A stretch of 64,000 nt of DNA from the NCBI GenBank assembly GCA_913020445.1, contig CAJWAR010000005.1:49414-113413 (forward strand), given 5' to 3'. Shown in pieces: positions 35,601 to 44,684 of this stretch. This DNA comes from an uncultured Rhodospirillaceae bacterium (lineage in GTDB: Bacteria; Pseudomonadota; Alphaproteobacteria; Rhodospirillales; UBA2165). How positions within the stretch are numbered: position 1 is the first letter of the stretch; each line of letters opens with the position of its first letter. The translations under genes and the position numbers were made by a program. The notes under the pieces are model-generated. The model worked only from the letters and a program-made list of their open reading frames with translations, was not told where the DNA came from and made no database searches.

Positions 35601-37256
35601 ATGTACCAATATGATCAAACTGATCACACGCTGACCATGGAACGGGTCGTTGAATACCGTGATCAGGTTTCCAGGCGTTTGGACGGCAACATCTCAGAAG
35701 AGGATTTTCGTCCACTGCGCCTTAAAAACGGCCTCTATATGCAACTCCATGCCTATATGCTGCGGGTCGCCATTCCGTATGGATTGATGTCGTCCGATCA
35801 ATTGCGCATGCTCGCTTATATCGGCCGCAAATATGATAAGGGCTATGGCCATTTCACCACCCGCCAGAACCTGCAATATAATTGGCCCACCCTAGAAGAC
35901 ACGCCAGATATCCTGGAAAATCTCGCTACTGTCGAGATGAGCGCTATTCAGACCAGTGGTAACGTTAATCGCAATGTCACCTCGGACCCCTATGCCGGCG
36001 TTGCCCCCGACGAATTGGAAGACCCACGCCCCTATGCCGAAATCGTCCGGCAATTTGTGACTTTGCATCCGGAATTCTCGTGGCTTCCCCGCAAATTTAA
36101 AATTGCCATAACCGGTGCCGAAGATGATCGCGCTGCCATCAATGTGCATGACATTGGCTTGAAACTGAAAAAAAATGCCGCAGGTGAAACTGGCTTTACC
36201 GTTTTAGTTGGCGGCGGTCTCGGCCGCTCGCCCTTTATCGGCAAAGTTATTCGCAATTTTTTGCCGAAAGATGATTTGATCCGCTACATCCAAGCGATCC
36301 TCCGGGTCTATAATATGGAAGGCCGCCGCGACAATATGTTCAAAGCGCGCATTAAAATTTTGGTCCATGAATTGGGGATCGAAAAATTTGCCAGTTTGGT
36401 CGAGGAAGAATTTGAAGCCTCCGAGAGTGATATTCTTTTTATCGGCCGGGCTGAAGAAGACCGCATCAAAGCTTTTTTTGCCGCGCCTGATTATGCTGAA
36501 CTTTCAGACGATGTGCCCGCCGTGAAAGATGCAGCGGCTAATGACACAGCCTTTGCCCAATGGCTGGAACGCAATGTATTACCCCATAAACAGCCGGGCT
36601 ACGCGCTGGTCAATTTGTCATTGAAACCGCTCGGCGGCGTACCGGGTGACATCACGTCAGATCAAATGGACGCCGTCGCGGGATTGGCCGACCAATTCAG
36701 TTTTGGGCAAATCCGGGCCACTCACCGGCAAAATCTTATCCTGGCCGATGTCGCCAAACATGATCTGCCGGCGCTCTGGCAGGAATTGGTAAAACTCAAT
36801 CTGGCAACGCCAAATTTGGATCGTATTTCGGACATTATTTGCTGCCCCGGCATGGATTACTGCAGTCTGGCGACAGCGCGCTCTATCCCAATTGCCAGAC
36901 GTCTCAGCGAACGCTTTGATAATTTGGATACACTTCTGAATATTGGTGAAATTCGCCTGAATATCTCAGGCTGCATCAATGCCTGTGGCCACCATCATGT
37001 CGGCCATATTGGCATTCTCGGCGTCGAAAAAAACGGTGAAGAGTTTTACCAGGTGACGTTAGGCGGGTCTTCTTCGGAAGATGCGGATATTGGCCAGATA
37101 ATCGGTCCGGCGTTTTCGTCGGAAGAGATCATTGATGCAGTTGAGAAAGTTGTCGGCGTCTATATTTCGAACCGCCAAGATGATGAACGCTTTCTTGATA
37201 CTTATCGCCGCCTTGGCCAAAATCCGTTCAAGGAGGCGCTCTATGACGCTCATTAA
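35601..37256 (+). CDS. cysI: Assimilatory sulfite reductase, siroheme/[4Fe-4S] subunit
   Basis: Reduces sulfite to sulfide with six electrons during sulfur assimilation. The 551 residues have the duplicated ferredoxin-like/SiR fold, the substrate-binding RQNLQYNWPTLEDTPDIL and QTSGNVNRNVTSDP regions, and the cluster ligands as CPGMDYC and CINAC (C-x5-C ... C-x3-C), within NISGCINACGHHHVGHIG. Nitrite reduction is an alternative, but the DUF2849 and DUF934 neighbours favour sulfite. It ends 14 bp inside the next gene. Confidence 0.93.
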   Translation: MYQYDQTDHTLTMERVVEYRDQVSRRLDGNISEEDFRPLRLKNGLYMQLHAYMLRVAIPYGLMSSDQLRMLAYIGRKYDKGYGHFTTRQNLQYNWPTLEDTPDILENLATVEMSAIQTSGNVNRNVTSDPYAGVAPDELEDPRPYAEIVRQFVTLHPEFSWLPRKFKIAITGAEDDRAAINVHDIGLKLKKNAAGETGFTVLVGGGLGRSPFIGKVIRNFLPKDDLIRYIQAILRVYNMEGRRDNMFKARIKILVHELGIEKFASLVEEEFEASESDILFIGRAEEDRIKAFFAAPDYAELSDDVPAVKDAAANDTAFAQWLERNVLPHKQPGYALVNLSLKPLGGVPGDITSDQMDAVAGLADQFSFGQIRATHRQNLILADVAKHDLPALWQELVKLNLATPNLDRISDIICCPGMDYCSLATARSIPIARRLSERFDNLDTLLNIGEIRLNISGCINACGHHHVGHIGILGVEKNGEEFYQVTLGGSSSEDADIGQIIGPAFSSEEIIDAVEKVVGVYISNRQDDERFLDTYRRLGQNPFKEALYDAH

Positions 37257-37734
37257 AAATGGCGAGGTAGCCGAAGATAACTGGCGCAATCTAGCAGATG
37301 ATGAAGCCATTTCCGTCGAAGAGTCGATTATTGTATCGCTCAAACGCTGGCAGGATTCGAAGGATGAATTTTCCGGCCGCAACGGCCAACTTGGCGTTCG
37401 TTTGGAAAGCAACCAAAAGCCAGAGGAAATTTCAGAGGACATCGACCGTTTTGACCTCATTGCGCTCAATTTTCCCGCACTGCCGGATGGGCGTGCCTTT
37501 TCCTATGCCAGGATTCTGCGCGAAAGATATGGTTTCAAAGGCGAGTTGCGGGCCACCGGCAAGGTTATACAGGATCAATTATTCTTTATGCATCGCTGTG
37601 GCTTCGACTCCTTCGAACTATCGGCAGGCGAAGATATCGAGAAGTCGATTGCCGCACTAAGCTCTTTCTCGGTCGCTTATCAACCGGCGGCAGATGATAT
37701 CGAGCCCGCCTATAAAACGCGACGCGATGCTTAA
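37243..37734 (+). CDS. DUF934 domain protein (sulfite reductase operon)
   Basis: A 163-residue protein of the DUF934 family, a conserved partner of sulfite reductase: IKNGEVAEDNWRNLAD at the start, GVRLESNQKPEEISEDI, FPALPDGRAFSYARILRERYG and LRATGKVIQDQLFFMHRCGF. The ATG at 37243 follows a perfect AGGAGG by 6 bases. The usual cysH between cysI and this gene is absent. Function is thought to support the reductase; no enzyme activity is established. Confidence 0.88.
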   Translation: MTLIKNGEVAEDNWRNLADDEAISVEESIIVSLKRWQDSKDEFSGRNGQLGVRLESNQKPEEISEDIDRFDLIALNFPALPDGRAFSYARILRERYGFKGELRATGKVIQDQLFFMHRCGFDSFELSAGEDIEKSIAALSSFSVAYQPAADDIEPAYKTRRDA

Positions 37735-37755
37735 ATTTAGAGAGATATGAACGGA

Positions 37756-38859
37756 TTAATTGACCGCAGCTAAATCATAGATATTGTAGTCTTCTTCTTC
37801 CTCATCAGCGTGGGCATTCCGAATTTCGATAATCTGCGGTAGGATTTCGAGAAATTTCATCGCCAAAACCGGATCGAAATGGCGCCCCGATTCTTCGCGA
37901 ATCAAGGCGGCGGCATCTTCAACGGCCCAGGCTTTTTTATAAGGCCGATCTGAGGTTAAGGCGTCAAACACGTCACAAATTGCGGCGATGCGTCCCTGAA
38001 CGGGAATATCTTCGCCAACCAATCCATTTGGGTAACCCGAGCCATCCCATTTTTCGTGGTGAGTTAAGGCAATGGTACGTGCCAATTGCATAATCTCGGC
38101 AGAATCACTCGACAATATTTCGGCGCCAATGTCGACATGGGTTTTCATTATTTCCCATTCACCGGCTTCAAGCTTACCTGGTTTCAGAAGAACCCGATCG
38201 GGAATGCCTATTTTTCCCACATCATGCATTGGACTCGCCAGCAGGATTAAATCTGCAAACTCTTTATTATGACCCGCTGCCAGAGCCAAGGACCGGCACC
38301 CCTTGCTCATGCGCACGACATGCATACCCGTTTCATTGTCACGGTATTCGCCGGCGCGTCCAAGTTGGCGAATGAATTCCAGTTGCGTATCAGCGAGCTG
38401 CTGGGTGCGTTCGCGCACCTGAGCTTCAACAATTTCTTTTTCCCAACCACGCCGGTTATACATCAACCGCACTTCCAACATATTTTTGATGCGATGGGTG
38501 ACTTCAATGCGTTCAAATGGCTTGGTTACAAAATCGCGGGCGCCACTCTGCAAAGCTCGAATTTTAGTTTCCGCATCTGATTGGGCAGTTAGCACGAGAA
38601 CCGGTAGATAATCATCACTGACCGTGCTTTGGAGTTGTTCCATTACGTCAAAGCCCGACATATGAGGCATTCTGATATCGAGCAAAATAATATCAAACTG
38701 CCATTTATCGTGAAGCTCTTTTACCAAGCGCGGGTCAGTCACGCTTTGGATATTGGTATACCCTTCACTTTTGAGGATTGCATCCAGGAGCGCCACGTTC
38801 GCAGGTTTGTCATCAACGATAAGGACGCTGGCTTTTAGTATATGGTCATCTAAACGCAT
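37756..38859 (-). CDS. Response regulator with HD-GYP phosphodiesterase output
   Basis: A 367-residue two-domain signalling protein. The receiver (residues 10-130) has its acidic residues in ASVLIVDDKPANVALLD, the phospho-acceptor in DIILLDIRMPHMSG, and the Lys in DFVTKPFERIE. The HD-GYP domain (about 165-350) shows HDVGKIGIPDRVLLKPG, HVDIGAEIL and the GYP loop HHEKWDGSGYPNGL, followed by RPYKKAW. It should hydrolyse cyclic di-GMP on phosphorylation. It diverges from the SpoIIE phosphatase gene. Confidence 0.94.
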   Translation of the reverse strand: MRLDDHILKASVLIVDDKPANVALLDAILKSEGYTNIQSVTDPRLVKELHDKWQFDIILLDIRMPHMSGFDVMEQLQSTVSDDYLPVLVLTAQSDAETKIRALQSGARDFVTKPFERIEVTHRIKNMLEVRLMYNRRGWEKEIVEAQVRERTQQLADTQLEFIRQLGRAGEYRDNETGMHVVRMSKGCRSLALAAGHNKEFADLILLASPMHDVGKIGIPDRVLLKPGKLEAGEWEIMKTHVDIGAEILSSDSAEIMQLARTIALTHHEKWDGSGYPNGLVGEDIPVQGRIAAICDVFDALTSDRPYKKAWAVEDAAALIREESGRHFDPVLAMKFLEILPQIIEIRNAHADEEEEDYNIYDLAAVN

Positions 38860-39043
38860 GATTTATTCAGTTACGATTCAATTTTTTGTCCAGCTAAATT
38901 TCCAAAAAAATGGCGGCAACAAAGATTCCGACACAATTTCGGTCACTTTTTTAGGTAATATTTAATCGGTCTGATTCAAGTAATATTATGAGTATTAGTG
39001 GCTTTTTCCGGAACCATATAAACTCCAAATTGAATTACTATCG

Positions 39044-40804
39044 ATGATTCTGAACCCAGCAGTAGCAATTGTCGACAAAGAGGAAAACGGGCATAGTGTC
39101 AAAATGACAAAACCAGTCACCACCACCCAGGCAAAAAAGCCGGAAGAAAGTGAGATTTCTGAACAACTTAGCTTGCTGGCTGAGCTAGGACGGGATTTTG
39201 CCACCTCGCTGGATATCGATACAACGCTTGAACGGGCAATAGATCGCATATCAACTTATGTTGATGCCGAAGGTGGCGCACTATTTCTATTGCATAACGA
39301 AAATTCTCTGCTCAGATGCGAAGCCTGTGTCGGCGCCACTGATATTACAGGCATCGAATTGGCAAGTGATCACGGTATTGTGGGGCGCTGCGTGCAGTTG
39401 AATACCGGAGAAATTGTCAAAGATGTGTCAACAGATGAAAATTTTGACGGTTCCGTAGATAGTCAGACGGGTTACACGACTAAATCAATTTTATGTGCGC
39501 CCCTAAGCGTCAATGAAGAAAAAATTGGCGCCATCGAGCTTATTAACAAACGTGGTGACAGCGGTTTATTCGATGAGTCTGATCTCCATTTACTCGAAGT
39601 TCTGTCCAGCTCCGCCGCCCTGGCAATCAAAAATGCCCGCATGGCTGCCGATTTAGTCGAACAAGAGAAAATGCGCCGTGAGCTCGAACTGGCAGCAGAA
39701 ATTCAGCGCAACCTTTTGCCCACGACACCTGATTCCTCGTCACCTATATTCGGTGTGAATGTACCGGCGCGAACGGTCTCAGGTGATTTTTTTGATTTTT
39801 TTGAGCTTGAGGATGGCCGTATCGCGTTTTGTCTTGGTGATGTGTCCGGCAAAGGCATGAACGCGGCTCTGTTAATGGCCAAGACCGCCAGTCTCTACCG
39901 CTGTCTCGGCAAAACCTCAGACCGTCCCGGTAAGCTCATGGCGCATATCAATGCCGAAATATGTGAAACCTCGACCCGCGGCATGTTTGTAACGCTGGTC
40001 GGTGGTATTTATGATCCCAAAACAAAATTAGTGCGGTTGGCAAATGCGGGACACGAACCGCCGCTGCATCAATTGGCTAACAACAAATTTCGCCAAATCG
40101 AGGCTGAAGCGCCACCTGTCGGCATCACCACATTAGCCGTGCCGGAGGATGGTTACGTAGAAGTTGAAGTGTCACTTGAAGATGGACCGCTTTATATTTT
40201 CACCGATGGCGTCACCGAAGGAAAATTGGCAGACGGCTCAATGTTCGAATTGGCAGGGGTTGAAAAACTTCTCACCGAAAACATAGATCAACCTCTGTCC
40301 TTTCGGCTCAATAGCGTGGTCAACGAAATTAATCGCGGTGACGGCCCACTACATGACGATATCACCATCCTGGGGCTCGATGCGGTCGCCGCTGGCGAGG
40401 CTATCCTGGAATTTGAATTTGCCGCCCAGGCAAGTGAGCTTAAAATAACACGGGATCGCCTCCGCCCGTGGCTGCGCAATACCGGTGTCAGCGATGCTGC
40501 GGTTAAAGATGTTGTCCTCGCCGTCGATGAAGCCTGTCAAAATATTATCCGCCATGCCTACGGTGGTGACAGTGATGAGAAAATCAATCTTAAAATATCC
40601 CGACAAGCTGATAAATTATTGATATATTTGAAAGACTTCGCGGCGCCGGTGGATATTGAAACCATCAAACCGCGCGATCTGAAGGACGTCAAACCGGGCG
40701 GGCTGGGAATTCATTTCATCAGCGAAATTATGGATGAAGTCGAGTATCTGAAACCTGACGAAGGTATCGGTAATTTAGTAAAAATGGCAAAAATTGTCGG
40801 CTAA
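39044..40804 (+). CDS. GAF-PP2C(SpoIIE)-HATPase signalling protein
   Basis: A 586-residue protein combining a sensor, a serine phosphatase and a kinase-like domain. A GAF domain is at about 55-185. A coiled linker leads to a SpoIIE-type PP2C domain (about 235-440) with all metal Asp residues: SGDFFDFFELEDG, GDVSGKGMNAALL, IFTDGVTEG and HDDITIL. Residues about 450-586 form an RsbW-like ATPase with the N-box DEACQNIIRHAYG and the G-box PGGLGIHFISEIMDEV. It can in principle both phosphorylate and dephosphorylate the STAS protein encoded 33 bp downstream. The start lacks a clear ribosome site; M21 is an alternative. Confidence 0.9.
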   Translation: MILNPAVAIVDKEENGHSVKMTKPVTTTQAKKPEESEISEQLSLLAELGRDFATSLDIDTTLERAIDRISTYVDAEGGALFLLHNENSLLRCEACVGATDITGIELASDHGIVGRCVQLNTGEIVKDVSTDENFDGSVDSQTGYTTKSILCAPLSVNEEKIGAIELINKRGDSGLFDESDLHLLEVLSSSAALAIKNARMAADLVEQEKMRRELELAAEIQRNLLPTTPDSSSPIFGVNVPARTVSGDFFDFFELEDGRIAFCLGDVSGKGMNAALLMAKTASLYRCLGKTSDRPGKLMAHINAEICETSTRGMFVTLVGGIYDPKTKLVRLANAGHEPPLHQLANNKFRQIEAEAPPVGITTLAVPEDGYVEVEVSLEDGPLYIFTDGVTEGKLADGSMFELAGVEKLLTENIDQPLSFRLNSVVNEINRGDGPLHDDITILGLDAVAAGEAILEFEFAAQASELKITRDRLRPWLRNTGVSDAAVKDVVLAVDEACQNIIRHAYGGDSDEKINLKISRQADKLLIYLKDFAAPVDIETIKPRDLKDVKPGGLGIHFISEIMDEVEYLKPDEGIGNLVKMAKIVG

Positions 40805-40837
40805 AGCGAGTGGGAAAGACGTAGGGAGATAAAGTAA

Positions 40838-41167
40838 ATGGATCATTCTGTGACAGAAATAAACGGCGTTTCCATTGTCACGTTAAATGGTGATGTTGAC
40901 CTTGAAAGCTCGCCTGTCGCTCGTGAGGTATTGTTGGCGGCGGCTAATAAAACAGCTGTCCTGGTCGATCTTGCCGGTGTTGATTACATCGATAGTTCCG
41001 GCATTGCTTCCCTCGTCGAGACCCTGCAAGCCACCAAATCCAATGGCCGGGGATTTGGCCTTGTGCAGGTCAGTGAAACCGCGCTACGGGTTTTGGAATT
41101 GGCACGCTTGGACAAAGTCTTCGCGATCTATCCGAGCGTTGAAGACGGCATCGCAGGCGAGACCTAA
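40838..41167 (+). CDS. STAS-domain protein (anti-sigma antagonist-like / MlaB-like)
   Basis: A 109-residue single STAS domain. It has the phosphorylation-site motif VDYIDSSGIASLVE, with Ser where SpoIIAA/RsbV are phosphorylated, and GDVDLESSP near the N terminus. It lies 33 bp after the GAF-SpoIIE-HATPase gene and 3 bp before mlaE. In E. coli the STAS protein MlaB binds the transporter ATPase MlaF; in Bacillus, STAS proteins are the targets of such phosphatases. Both roles fit here. It could act as phospho-regulated MlaB or in a separate pathway. Confidence 0.85.
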   Translation: MDHSVTEINGVSIVTLNGDVDLESSPVAREVLLAAANKTAVLVDLAGVDYIDSSGIASLVETLQATKSNGRGFGLVQVSETALRVLELARLDKVFAIYPSVEDGIAGET

Positions 41168-41170
41168 TTC

Positions 41171-41986
41171 ATGGCTTCAGAACCAAATAGCAATTCACTC
41201 GTAAATTTCACCGAAAAAGTCGGCCGCGGCACCATTGGCGCGATTGAGACTTTCGGTCATTGGGGTGTGCTCATCGGTGAAAGCCTTTACTGGCTGTTCC
41301 GTGGCCCAACCCTAAAACAGCCCGTGCGCGCCTCTGCTGTGGTTGCGCAGATGATGGAGATTGGCGTCCGAGCTATTCCAATCGTCGCCCTCTTGTCCGC
41401 CACCATTGGTATCATGCTGGCTATCCAAGGTATTCACACCCTGCGCACCTTTGGCGCCGAATCACGGGTCGTTGTCGGTATTTCGCTTTCGGTTGTGCGC
41501 GAATTTTCAGCTTTAATTACCGGTATATTGGTTGCCGGCAGGTCCGGCTCGGCGTTGGCCGCCCGGCTCAGTACCATGCAGATCAACCAGGAAATTGATG
41601 CCCTTCGCGTCATGGGCATTCATCCGGTGCGCTACCTTGTCGTGCCGGCCCTAATTGCGATGATGATCATGCTGCCGTCGTTGACCTTTTTGTCTGATTT
41701 GGTCGCCCTTTATGCCGCCGGGTTATTTGTCTCGGTTGAACTCGGCATCAGCCAAGCCGCCTATTGGAATCAAACCATCGAGATTTTGTCACTTGGCGAT
41801 CTCTGGCATGGCCTTGGAAAGTCGGCCATCTTTGCGATGTTGATTACGTTGATCGGTATTGTAAACGGTGCTTCCGTCACCGGCGGCGCCGAGGGCGTCG
41901 GCAAAGTCACCACCCGTGCTGTTGTCCAGGCGATATCGGCAATTGTGGTTACCGACATGTTGTTTGCTTTTGTGGTGACCCGCTGA
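41171..41986 (+). CDS. mlaE: MlaE-family ABC transporter permease
   Basis: Inner-membrane permease (271 residues) for phospholipid movement between membranes in the Mla system. It has about five hydrophobic segments and the family core MMEIGVRAIPIVALLSATIG, then GSALAARLSTMQINQEIDALRVMGI, the highly conserved MlaE motif. It follows the STAS gene by 3 bp and its stop overlaps the mlaF start (TGATG). Confidence 0.93.
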   Translation: MASEPNSNSLVNFTEKVGRGTIGAIETFGHWGVLIGESLYWLFRGPTLKQPVRASAVVAQMMEIGVRAIPIVALLSATIGIMLAIQGIHTLRTFGAESRVVVGISLSVVREFSALITGILVAGRSGSALAARLSTMQINQEIDALRVMGIHPVRYLVVPALIAMMIMLPSLTFLSDLVALYAAGLFVSVELGISQAAYWNQTIEILSLGDLWHGLGKSAIFAMLITLIGIVNGASVTGGAEGVGKVTTRAVVQAISAIVVTDMLFAFVVTR

Positions 41987-42825
41987 TGAGCCCGGAACTG
42001 TCAGCCGATACGCCGCTGGTGATCGAAGTCACCGATCTGGTTACCCATTATGGCGAGCGGCAAATTCTCAACGGCATCGACTTTGATGTCCGGGAAGGTG
42101 AGATCATGGTCATTATGGGCGGCAGCGGTTCCGGCAAATCGACGTTGATGCGCCATCTATTATCGCTCGAGCAAGCAACCTCCGGCACCAAGAAACTGCT
42201 CGGCCAGGACGTTAATACGCTTGATATCAAAGGCCGCACCGAGCTTAGCAAGAAAATTGGCGTCGCCTTTCAGAGCGGCGCCTTGTTCAGCTCAATGAGT
42301 GTTGGCGACAACATTATGCTGCCCCTCGCCGAGCACACTAAATTGGATATCCAAACGCAACAAATTATGGCGCGGATGAAGCTTGAAGTCGTCGATATGG
42401 CCGGCTTTGAAGATCTCATGCCGTCGGAACTATCGGGCGGTATGATCAAGCGGGCGGCGATGGCGCGTGCCATTATCATGGATCCGAAAATATTGTTTTG
42501 TGATGAGCCAAGCGCCGGCCTGGACCCGGTGGTCGCCTCAGCACTTGATGATCTGATCTTAAAATTACGCGATGCCATGCGCATGAGCATCGTCGTCGTT
42601 ACTCACGAATTGGAAAGCGCCTTTAAAATTGCTGATCGCATCACCGTGCTTGATCGCGGCGATATCTTGATGTGCGGAAGCGTCGATGAAATCCGCAATA
42701 GCCAAAATGAGCGCATTCAAAATATTCTTAATCGCCGCAGCGAAGAGGAAATACTCGACGGCGATGAATATTTGGCTAGGCTTACCGGCACTGACTTTGA
42801 ACCGCAGGATACGTCGCCGCTCTAA
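41986..42825 (+). CDS. mlaF: MlaF-type ABC transporter ATP-binding protein
   Basis: The 279-residue ATPase of the Mla transporter: Walker A (GGSGSGKST), signature (LSGGMIKRAAMARAI, the variant found in MlaF), Walker B (KILFCDEPSAGLD) and switch His (VVVTHE). The ATG at 41986 shares a base with the mlaE stop and gives the expected N terminus; the open frame begins much earlier inside mlaE but that part is not coding. It should dimerise beneath MlaE and may bind the STAS protein. Confidence 0.93.
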   Translation: MSPELSADTPLVIEVTDLVTHYGERQILNGIDFDVREGEIMVIMGGSGSGKSTLMRHLLSLEQATSGTKKLLGQDVNTLDIKGRTELSKKIGVAFQSGALFSSMSVGDNIMLPLAEHTKLDIQTQQIMARMKLEVVDMAGFEDLMPSELSGGMIKRAAMARAIIMDPKILFCDEPSAGLDPVVASALDDLILKLRDAMRMSIVVVTHELESAFKIADRITVLDRGDILMCGSVDEIRNSQNERIQNILNRRSEEEILDGDEYLARLTGTDFEPQDTSPL

Positions 42826-42856
42826 AATAAACCGTCTGAAAAAGGACTGAAAGACT

Positions 42857-43855
42857 GTGAAGAATAACAAAGCTAATTATCTGATTGTCGGCATCTTTGT
42901 GCTGGCGGTAATCGTTGGAATTGTTACTGCGGTGGCATTGCTCACGGGGCGAACTGGCGCGACGGATGACTACTATGCGATCTATGACAATGTCACCGGC
43001 GTCGAATTTGGCACCCGTGTGCTTTATGAAGGCTTCCCCATCGGTCAAGTCGAGCAGGTAAAGCCCGTGCAGGAAAACAGTCGCGTACGTTTTCGGATTG
43101 ATTTGAGCGTTACCGAAAATTGGCAAATTCCAGCTGATACGGTGGCTGAAATCGCCTCATCGGGCTTATTGGCGGCGGTCACAATCAATCTCCGGGCCGG
43201 CAAAGCCACAACCAACTTAAAACCGGGTAATCAGATCATTAGTGCTGAATCCGCCAATGTTATGGCCGCTGTTTCTGATCTCGCCAAAGACATCAGCGCT
43301 TTGGCGGAAAGCGACATCAAACCGCTATTGGCCAACATGAATAAGACCATCGGTGGCTTTGGTGAACTGCTTGATGCAAAAGGCAAAGCCTTGATAGAAG
43401 ATGTTCGGCTGCTCATTGGGGACCTCTCAGAGCAAACCCCTGAAATTATCGATAATATTGCCAGATTTTCCAAAAAACTAAATGACAGCGCTGATCAGTT
43501 TTCAAAAGTGCTCAACCCGGAGAACGTCGAAGCTTTAGACTCAATCATTGCAAATATGGAGTTAACCACGAGCAATCTGGCGAAATTGACCGTTGAATTT
43601 TCCAAGACCCAAAAATCTTTGGATGCCCTGATGGGCAATGTCGGCACTGTCATTTCCGATAACCGCCTGGACGTTGACCGGTCCATCGTCGATTTACGTC
43701 ATACGGTGGAAACTATCTCGCGCCATATCAATGCGATTAATCAGAATATGGAGGGGGCGAGCCGAAATATGTACGAATTTACCCGTCAGATACGAAAAAA
43801 CCCAGGCCTGTTGCTGGGCGGTTCGGCGCCTGCCGAAAAAGCCAAAAAGAAATAA
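42857..43855 (+). CDS. mlaD: MlaD/MCE-family lipid-binding protein
   Basis: A 332-residue protein with one N-terminal membrane anchor (YLIVGIFVLAVIVGIVTAVAL) and the periplasmic MCE domain (about 38-125: VTGVEFGTRVLYEGFPIGQVEQV, ending IASSGLLAAVTINL). A long helical C-terminal region (about 130-310) follows, longer than E. coli MlaD and typical of alphaproteobacterial MCE proteins that form a tunnel. GTG start with AAGGA upstream. It binds lipids and docks on MlaE. Confidence 0.92.
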   Translation: MKNNKANYLIVGIFVLAVIVGIVTAVALLTGRTGATDDYYAIYDNVTGVEFGTRVLYEGFPIGQVEQVKPVQENSRVRFRIDLSVTENWQIPADTVAEIASSGLLAAVTINLRAGKATTNLKPGNQIISAESANVMAAVSDLAKDISALAESDIKPLLANMNKTIGGFGELLDAKGKALIEDVRLLIGDLSEQTPEIIDNIARFSKKLNDSADQFSKVLNPENVEALDSIIANMELTTSNLAKLTVEFSKTQKSLDALMGNVGTVISDNRLDVDRSIVDLRHTVETISRHINAINQNMEGASRNMYEFTRQIRKNPGLLLGGSAPAEKAKKK

Positions 43856-43873
43856 TTGGGAGAGAGCTAAACC

Positions 43874-44500
43874 ATGATGCAGCAGATGAAAATTAAATTT
43901 ATTAGCTTGAAGCCAGTTCGAGCTCTTGCCGTTGGCGCGCTGGTCGCCTTGACCGCTTGTGCCCAGGACCCGGTGCCGCAAGATCAATTCTATCGTCTCA
44001 ATTTACCAACGACATCAAATGCAGCGGGCCCCAAATTCAACGGTGTGGTTGAGGTTGAACGGCTGATTGCCGATGGCCTGATCGATAGCCGCCCGATCCT
44101 GTTTACCGCTTCGGCTAAATCAGCAGAGGTCCAATCCTATCATTATCATTTTTGGACCGAGCCGCCGTCGATCATGCTGCAAAAGGCGGTGACGGCAAAA
44201 CTGCGCCAAGCCAATGCGGCAAAGTCAATTGTCACGCCCAATCTCCGGATCGAACCTGATTTTATACTAAGCGGAAAAATCCTGCGCTTTGAGCAAATTG
44301 TAGGTTCTGCAAACAAGGTCGTAATTTCGCTGGAACTCAGCCTCAAAAACGCCAAGCTCGAACAGCTGATCCATCTTGATACCTATACGGTCGAACTGCC
44401 GTCGCAGAATGCCAGTGTCGGCTCGGCCGTCGCTGCGTTTAGTCTGGGTGTCGATAAAATACTCAGCGCCTTTTTGAACGATCTAAACGGCAAAGTTTAA
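43874..44500 (+). CDS. ABC-type transport auxiliary lipoprotein (MCE partner)
   Basis: A 208-residue lipoprotein with a lipobox near residues 24-28 (LTACAQD) and the pattern of the auxiliary components (PqiC/LptE-like fold): FYRLNLPTTSN, FNGVVEVERLIADGLIDSRPILF and HFWTEPPSIMLQKAVTAKL. These sit at the outer membrane and complete an MCE lipid path. A GGGAGAG ribosome site precedes it. Final gene of the SpoIIE-STAS-Mla operon; it converges on the cytochrome oxidase cluster. Confidence 0.88.
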   Translation: MMQQMKIKFISLKPVRALAVGALVALTACAQDPVPQDQFYRLNLPTTSNAAGPKFNGVVEVERLIADGLIDSRPILFTASAKSAEVQSYHYHFWTEPPSIMLQKAVTAKLRQANAAKSIVTPNLRIEPDFILSGKILRFEQIVGSANKVVISLELSLKNAKLEQLIHLDTYTVELPSQNASVGSAVAAFSLGVDKILSAFLNDLNGKV

Positions 44501-44510
44501 AAGGCACCTT

Positions 44511-44666
44511 TTATTCGATATCCGTCTCTTCGACTGAGCGGTATTTGTACTGCACGCCTAAGGGTTAACCGGCAAACAAATGGCCGCGCCCACAGCGGGG
44601 GCAACGGCCAAAAGTTGCAAACTTTATGGGTGATCCGCCAGTATCTTTATGATGGCGGTCACGCAT
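44511..44666 (-). pseudogene. DUF983 pseudogene with internal deletion
   Basis: After the ctaE stop, an ATG with a GGAG ribosome site opens a 33-codon frame (SPIKFATFGRCPRCGRGHLF then AG and TAA) that is the zinc-ribbon start of DUF983. After the TAA the same frame continues for 17 codons as PLGVQYKYRSVEE and ends, resembling the C-terminal end of DUF983. The membrane core is missing. DUF983 is the usual gene after ctaE in alphaproteobacteria. The 33-residue product might still be made, with its C-x2-C. Confidence 0.72.
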
Positions 44667-44684
44667 GAGATTCTAACTCCTATG

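Noticed and set aside
37132..37242. A longer start for the DUF934 gene inside cysI
   Set aside because: The ATG at 37243 has a perfect AGGAGG and gives the family N terminus.
41764..41985. A longer start for the mlaF gene inside mlaE
   Set aside because: The added 74 residues are Cys/Arg/His-rich and unlike any MlaF; the ATG at 41986 overlapping the mlaE stop gives the normal N terminus.
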